DNA of 34,058 bases from an uncultured Clostridia bacterium (GTDB taxonomy: Bacteria > Bacillota > Clostridia > UBA1381). The notes beneath the pieces were generated by a model. It was not told where the DNA came from, searched no databases, and saw only the letters and a program-made list of their open reading frames with translations. The position numbers and the translations under genes are program-made. Shown piece after piece: positions 32,386-34,058 of the stretch (position 1 is its first letter; each line of letters starts with the position of its first letter). The DNA lies in contig CANPXG010000024.1 in assembly GCA_947585795.1 (NCBI GenBank), positions 1 through 34,058 of the forward strand, written 5' to 3'.

Positions 32386-33573
32386 CTACCCCTTTTCAAC
32401 AATTTCATCAGTTCCGTGAAAAGCGGCTAAATCTTGAATTGCGCGTTCGATTTCCTTATGATCGTCAAAAGCGGGATCGCAGATGTTCTTTTCTTTTATT
32501 ATAAATTTCTTGGTTTTCCATTCCATTTTACAATCAAGATAGCCTATAAATTTATTTCCCGCAAGAATCGAAAGCGGCCATTTCATGCCTTTTTTCTTAA
32601 AATACTCAAAGGAAAATGAGTAATCAAAAAATGTTTTAAGCCATGTTTTGTCCCTTACGATTGTATCCATCGGCGATATGAGCTTGATTTCCCCGTAATC
32701 CGAGGCAGGCTCGTCAAGCAGATGCGATTTTGAAGAATGGATATAGTAATTTTTACGTCCGATTTTAAACGGAAGCAGCATTATCTTATTTTCAGATTTC
32801 AATTCTTCAAATACAGGCGCAACATCGGCTGTTTTATACCCTGATATATGCGCGATATGGACAGGGTCGGTTACTCCAAACGAAGCTGTTAGTTTTTCAA
32901 TTATATATTTTACCGCTTGTTTTTCATCAACTTCATCGGCGGTCCAATCGGGAAAGCCCACTTTTTCCTTTAAAATATAAACAGGTTCTCTGAACGTTCC
33001 CGGATTTCTGCCGCAGGTCAAAAGATCACCTCGGCGGCACATTCTGTAAAAGGCTCGGAATATAGGCAGATTATAGCTTTTATCGTGTTCCCTTCGATAC
33101 TTATGCCATTCATAAGCCAAATCTAACCTTTCCCAAATCTGATTTAACGTCAATCCATCAAATTTTAATAATTTTTCTTTTAACTCCTTTTCCGCAGCCT
33201 GCACTTCGGGACTGTTTCCTCTTTTAAACCAAGCCTCATCAGACTCTCCCCATCTTACGATCCCTTTCGTTGCATATCTGTACATGGAATATTCATTTCT
33301 CGGCACAAAAAACATATTTCGTTTGAACGCCCATGTTTCAACGACGTTAAATTCCTTATATGCCGCGTTATCCAATTGTTCTGCTTCGAAATCTTTCTTC
33401 CTGCACCAAAGCATCATATACTGGTTTAAATGTATAGTTGGATTAGGATCATATTGCAACCCGCAAATGTCCGATACAATATCCTCTATGCTGCCGGAGC
33501 TTCTATTCAGCAAGTGCTGACTCTCCAAAATAATATTGCGTATAACATTTATATCATAATTTGTATTGCTCAT
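32386..33573 (-). CDS. AlkZ/YcaQ-like winged-helix protein (HTH_42, DUF1006), putative DNA glycosylase
   Basis: 395 residues from the ATG at 33573. The HTH_42 family includes the DNA glycosylases AlkZ and YcaQ, which unhook crosslinks or remove alkylated bases. The catalytic QxQ/QxD motif appears as LQYDP (Gln, Tyr, Asp) near residue 40, the YcaQ-type variant. The C-terminal LISPMDTIVRDK..L..FF.YSFSFEYF matches the family SPFD..hwDR block, with GYLDCKME following. A TTG eleven codons upstream is the only longer start. Promoter and terminator are both recognisable, so it is a single-gene cassette. Substrate is not predictable; some relatives protect producers of genotoxic antibiotics. Confidence 0.8.
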   Translation of the reverse strand: MSNTNYDINVIRNIILESQHLLNRSSGSIEDIVSDICGLQYDPNPTIHLNQYMMLWCRKKDFEAEQLDNAAYKEFNVVETWAFKRNMFFVPRNEYSMYRYATKGIVRWGESDEAWFKRGNSPEVQAAEKELKEKLLKFDGLTLNQIWERLDLAYEWHKYRREHDKSYNLPIFRAFYRMCRRGDLLTCGRNPGTFREPVYILKEKVGFPDWTADEVDEKQAVKYIIEKLTASFGVTDPVHIAHISGYKTADVAPVFEELKSENKIMLLPFKIGRKNYYIHSSKSHLLDEPASDYGEIKLISPMDTIVRDKTWLKTFFDYSFSFEYFKKKGMKWPLSILAGNKFIGYLDCKMEWKTKKFIIKEKNICDPAFDDHKEIERAIQDLAAFHGTDEIVEKG

Positions 33574-33658
33574 AATATAAGCCTTTCTTAGTTCGTTTAA
33601 TAACAAATTTGAGCTGCGCTGTAAATCCCGATTTGTTCATTTGCTCAATTACAGCATA

Positions 33659-33688
33659 ATTATATCATACAATTTCAAATTTTGTCCA
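33659..33688 (-). promoter_or_regulatory. Promoter of the AlkZ-like gene
   Basis: Minus-strand TGGACA (33683-33688), 18 bp, TATAAT (33659-33664). It gives an 80-nt leader carrying the words GCTGTAATTGAGC and, later, TTACAGC and GCTCAA, which allow two alternative pairings. Confidence 0.65.
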
Positions 33689-33982
33689 GCTTATTCTTTT
33701 GCCGTGTTTTATGGAAATCTTAAATTATTATCCCCGTTTTTCTCGGTTCTTGACTGTGTATCGTTAATTTTTGTGTGGACACTTATATTACATTACAGCG
33801 ATATTAAAATACCGCACAGCCTGCCCACCCGAACGAGTTCGCATTTATCCGTGGGTGCTGTACCAAACGAAACACCGCTTGAACATCGGGTTTGGGCGGT
33901 GTTTTTGTGTGCGGGGGGATAGTGTGTGGATTTGTGAGGTGGCGGTATCTCTCTTTTTGTGCTATACCAATAGTGGTCTGTA
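33689..33982. other. Intergenic stretch with an isolated terminator-like hairpin
   Basis: No gene is supported. A CCCAC/GTGGG dyad occurs at about 33825-33856. A 9-bp hairpin AAACACCGC (33870-33878) facing GCGGTGTTT (33896-33904) is followed by a T-run on the plus strand. What it terminates is unclear. The right end (33963-33986) repeats words found around the degenerate repeat at 30801. Confidence 0.5.
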
Positions 33983-34014
33983 TTTCAACTCACACGCCTC
34001 ATGCGAGGCGTGAC
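33983..34014 (-). CRISPR. Solitary intact CRISPR repeat followed by leader-like sequence
   Basis: An intact 32-nt repeat identical to 31892-31923. No second repeat lies within spacer distance to its left. To its right, 34021-34058 matches the leader end at 31997-32034 with one or two differences, and continues past the window. It is either an array reduced to one repeat beside its leader, or the edge of another array outside the window. Confidence 0.8.
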
Positions 34015-34020
34015 TCTGCG

Positions 34021-34058
34021 TTGCTTTGCATTGCATAGCCATTGCTTTGTTTGATATG
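34021..34058 (-). repeat. Second copy of the CRISPR leader end
   Basis: TTGCTTTGCATTGCATAGCC and the following ATTGCTTTGTTTGA repeat the leader segment at 31997-32030. The copy is cut by the window end. The six bases between it and the repeat differ between the two loci. Confidence 0.8.

Noticed and set aside
33780-33906. Possible T-box or other known riboswitch before the 33870 terminator
   Set aside because: There are stem-loops and a terminator, but no T-box sequence, no promoter I trust and no downstream plus-strand gene.
33641-33922. 93-codon plus-strand open frame
   Set aside because: No ribosome site; it crosses the promoter of the AlkZ-like gene and the 33870-33906 hairpin, and has no recognisable motif.

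Overview
The window reads as chromosomal DNA from a Gram-positive, gut-type member of Clostridia (Bacillota). Supporting signs are the conserved block hprK, PHP phosphoesterase, murB, rapZ, yvcK, whiA; sigma-A promoters with exact 17-bp spacing; strong AGGAGG-type ribosome sites; a Rex-type operator; BspA-like leucine-rich surface protein; and type I-C-like CRISPR repeats. Species cannot be assigned from sequence alone.

Layout. 1-780 and 3807-4561 are dense clusters of short intergenic repeats (hairpin units, a 124-bp direct repeat, 59-bp tandem units). They bracket whiA-yvcK-rapZ and share long inverted copies. Between whiA and yvcK lies an unusual ~300-bp stretch of T-tracts phased at about 10.7 bp. 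murB, a YcdX-like PHP protein and hprK complete the leftward block. From 7411 to 10417 rightward genes follow: rpmB, murA, walJ/yycJ-like, rlmH. From 10505 to 15753 three leftward genes are cell-envelope related: a BspA-like LRR protein, a small membrane protein, and a large secreted CAP-associated/NlpC-P60 protein. prfA and a UxuB-like dehydrogenase read right; an iron alcohol dehydrogenase (with Rex-like operator) and mgtE read left; tRNA-Asp follows. ridA, a GT-C membrane protein and a SWIM-SNF2 helicase form a leftward operon. A Cof-type phosphatase, tcdA-ttcA (tRNA modification) and pepD finish the housekeeping part at 30260.

30430-34058 is an accessory region. It holds (i) an apparent type I toxin-antitoxin locus: a strongly expressed short hydrophobic ORF with a disrupted reading frame, and a convergent antisense RNA with its own consensus promoter and terminator; (ii) a two-gene operon encoding a caspase-fold-like small protein and an immunity-like partner; (iii) a four-repeat CRISPR mini-array with leader and promoter but no cas genes in the window; (iv) an AlkZ/YcaQ-like (HTH_42) gene; and (v) extra degenerate or solitary CRISPR repeats at the junctions between these units. 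CRISPR repeats sit at the cassette boundaries, and the flanks of different copies share sequence. This suggests that genes have been gained, lost or recombined at these repeats, or that repeat-like RNA has become tied to toxin modules. That is the most interesting part of the window.

All functional calls rest on motif recognition by eye; no database search or folding program was run.
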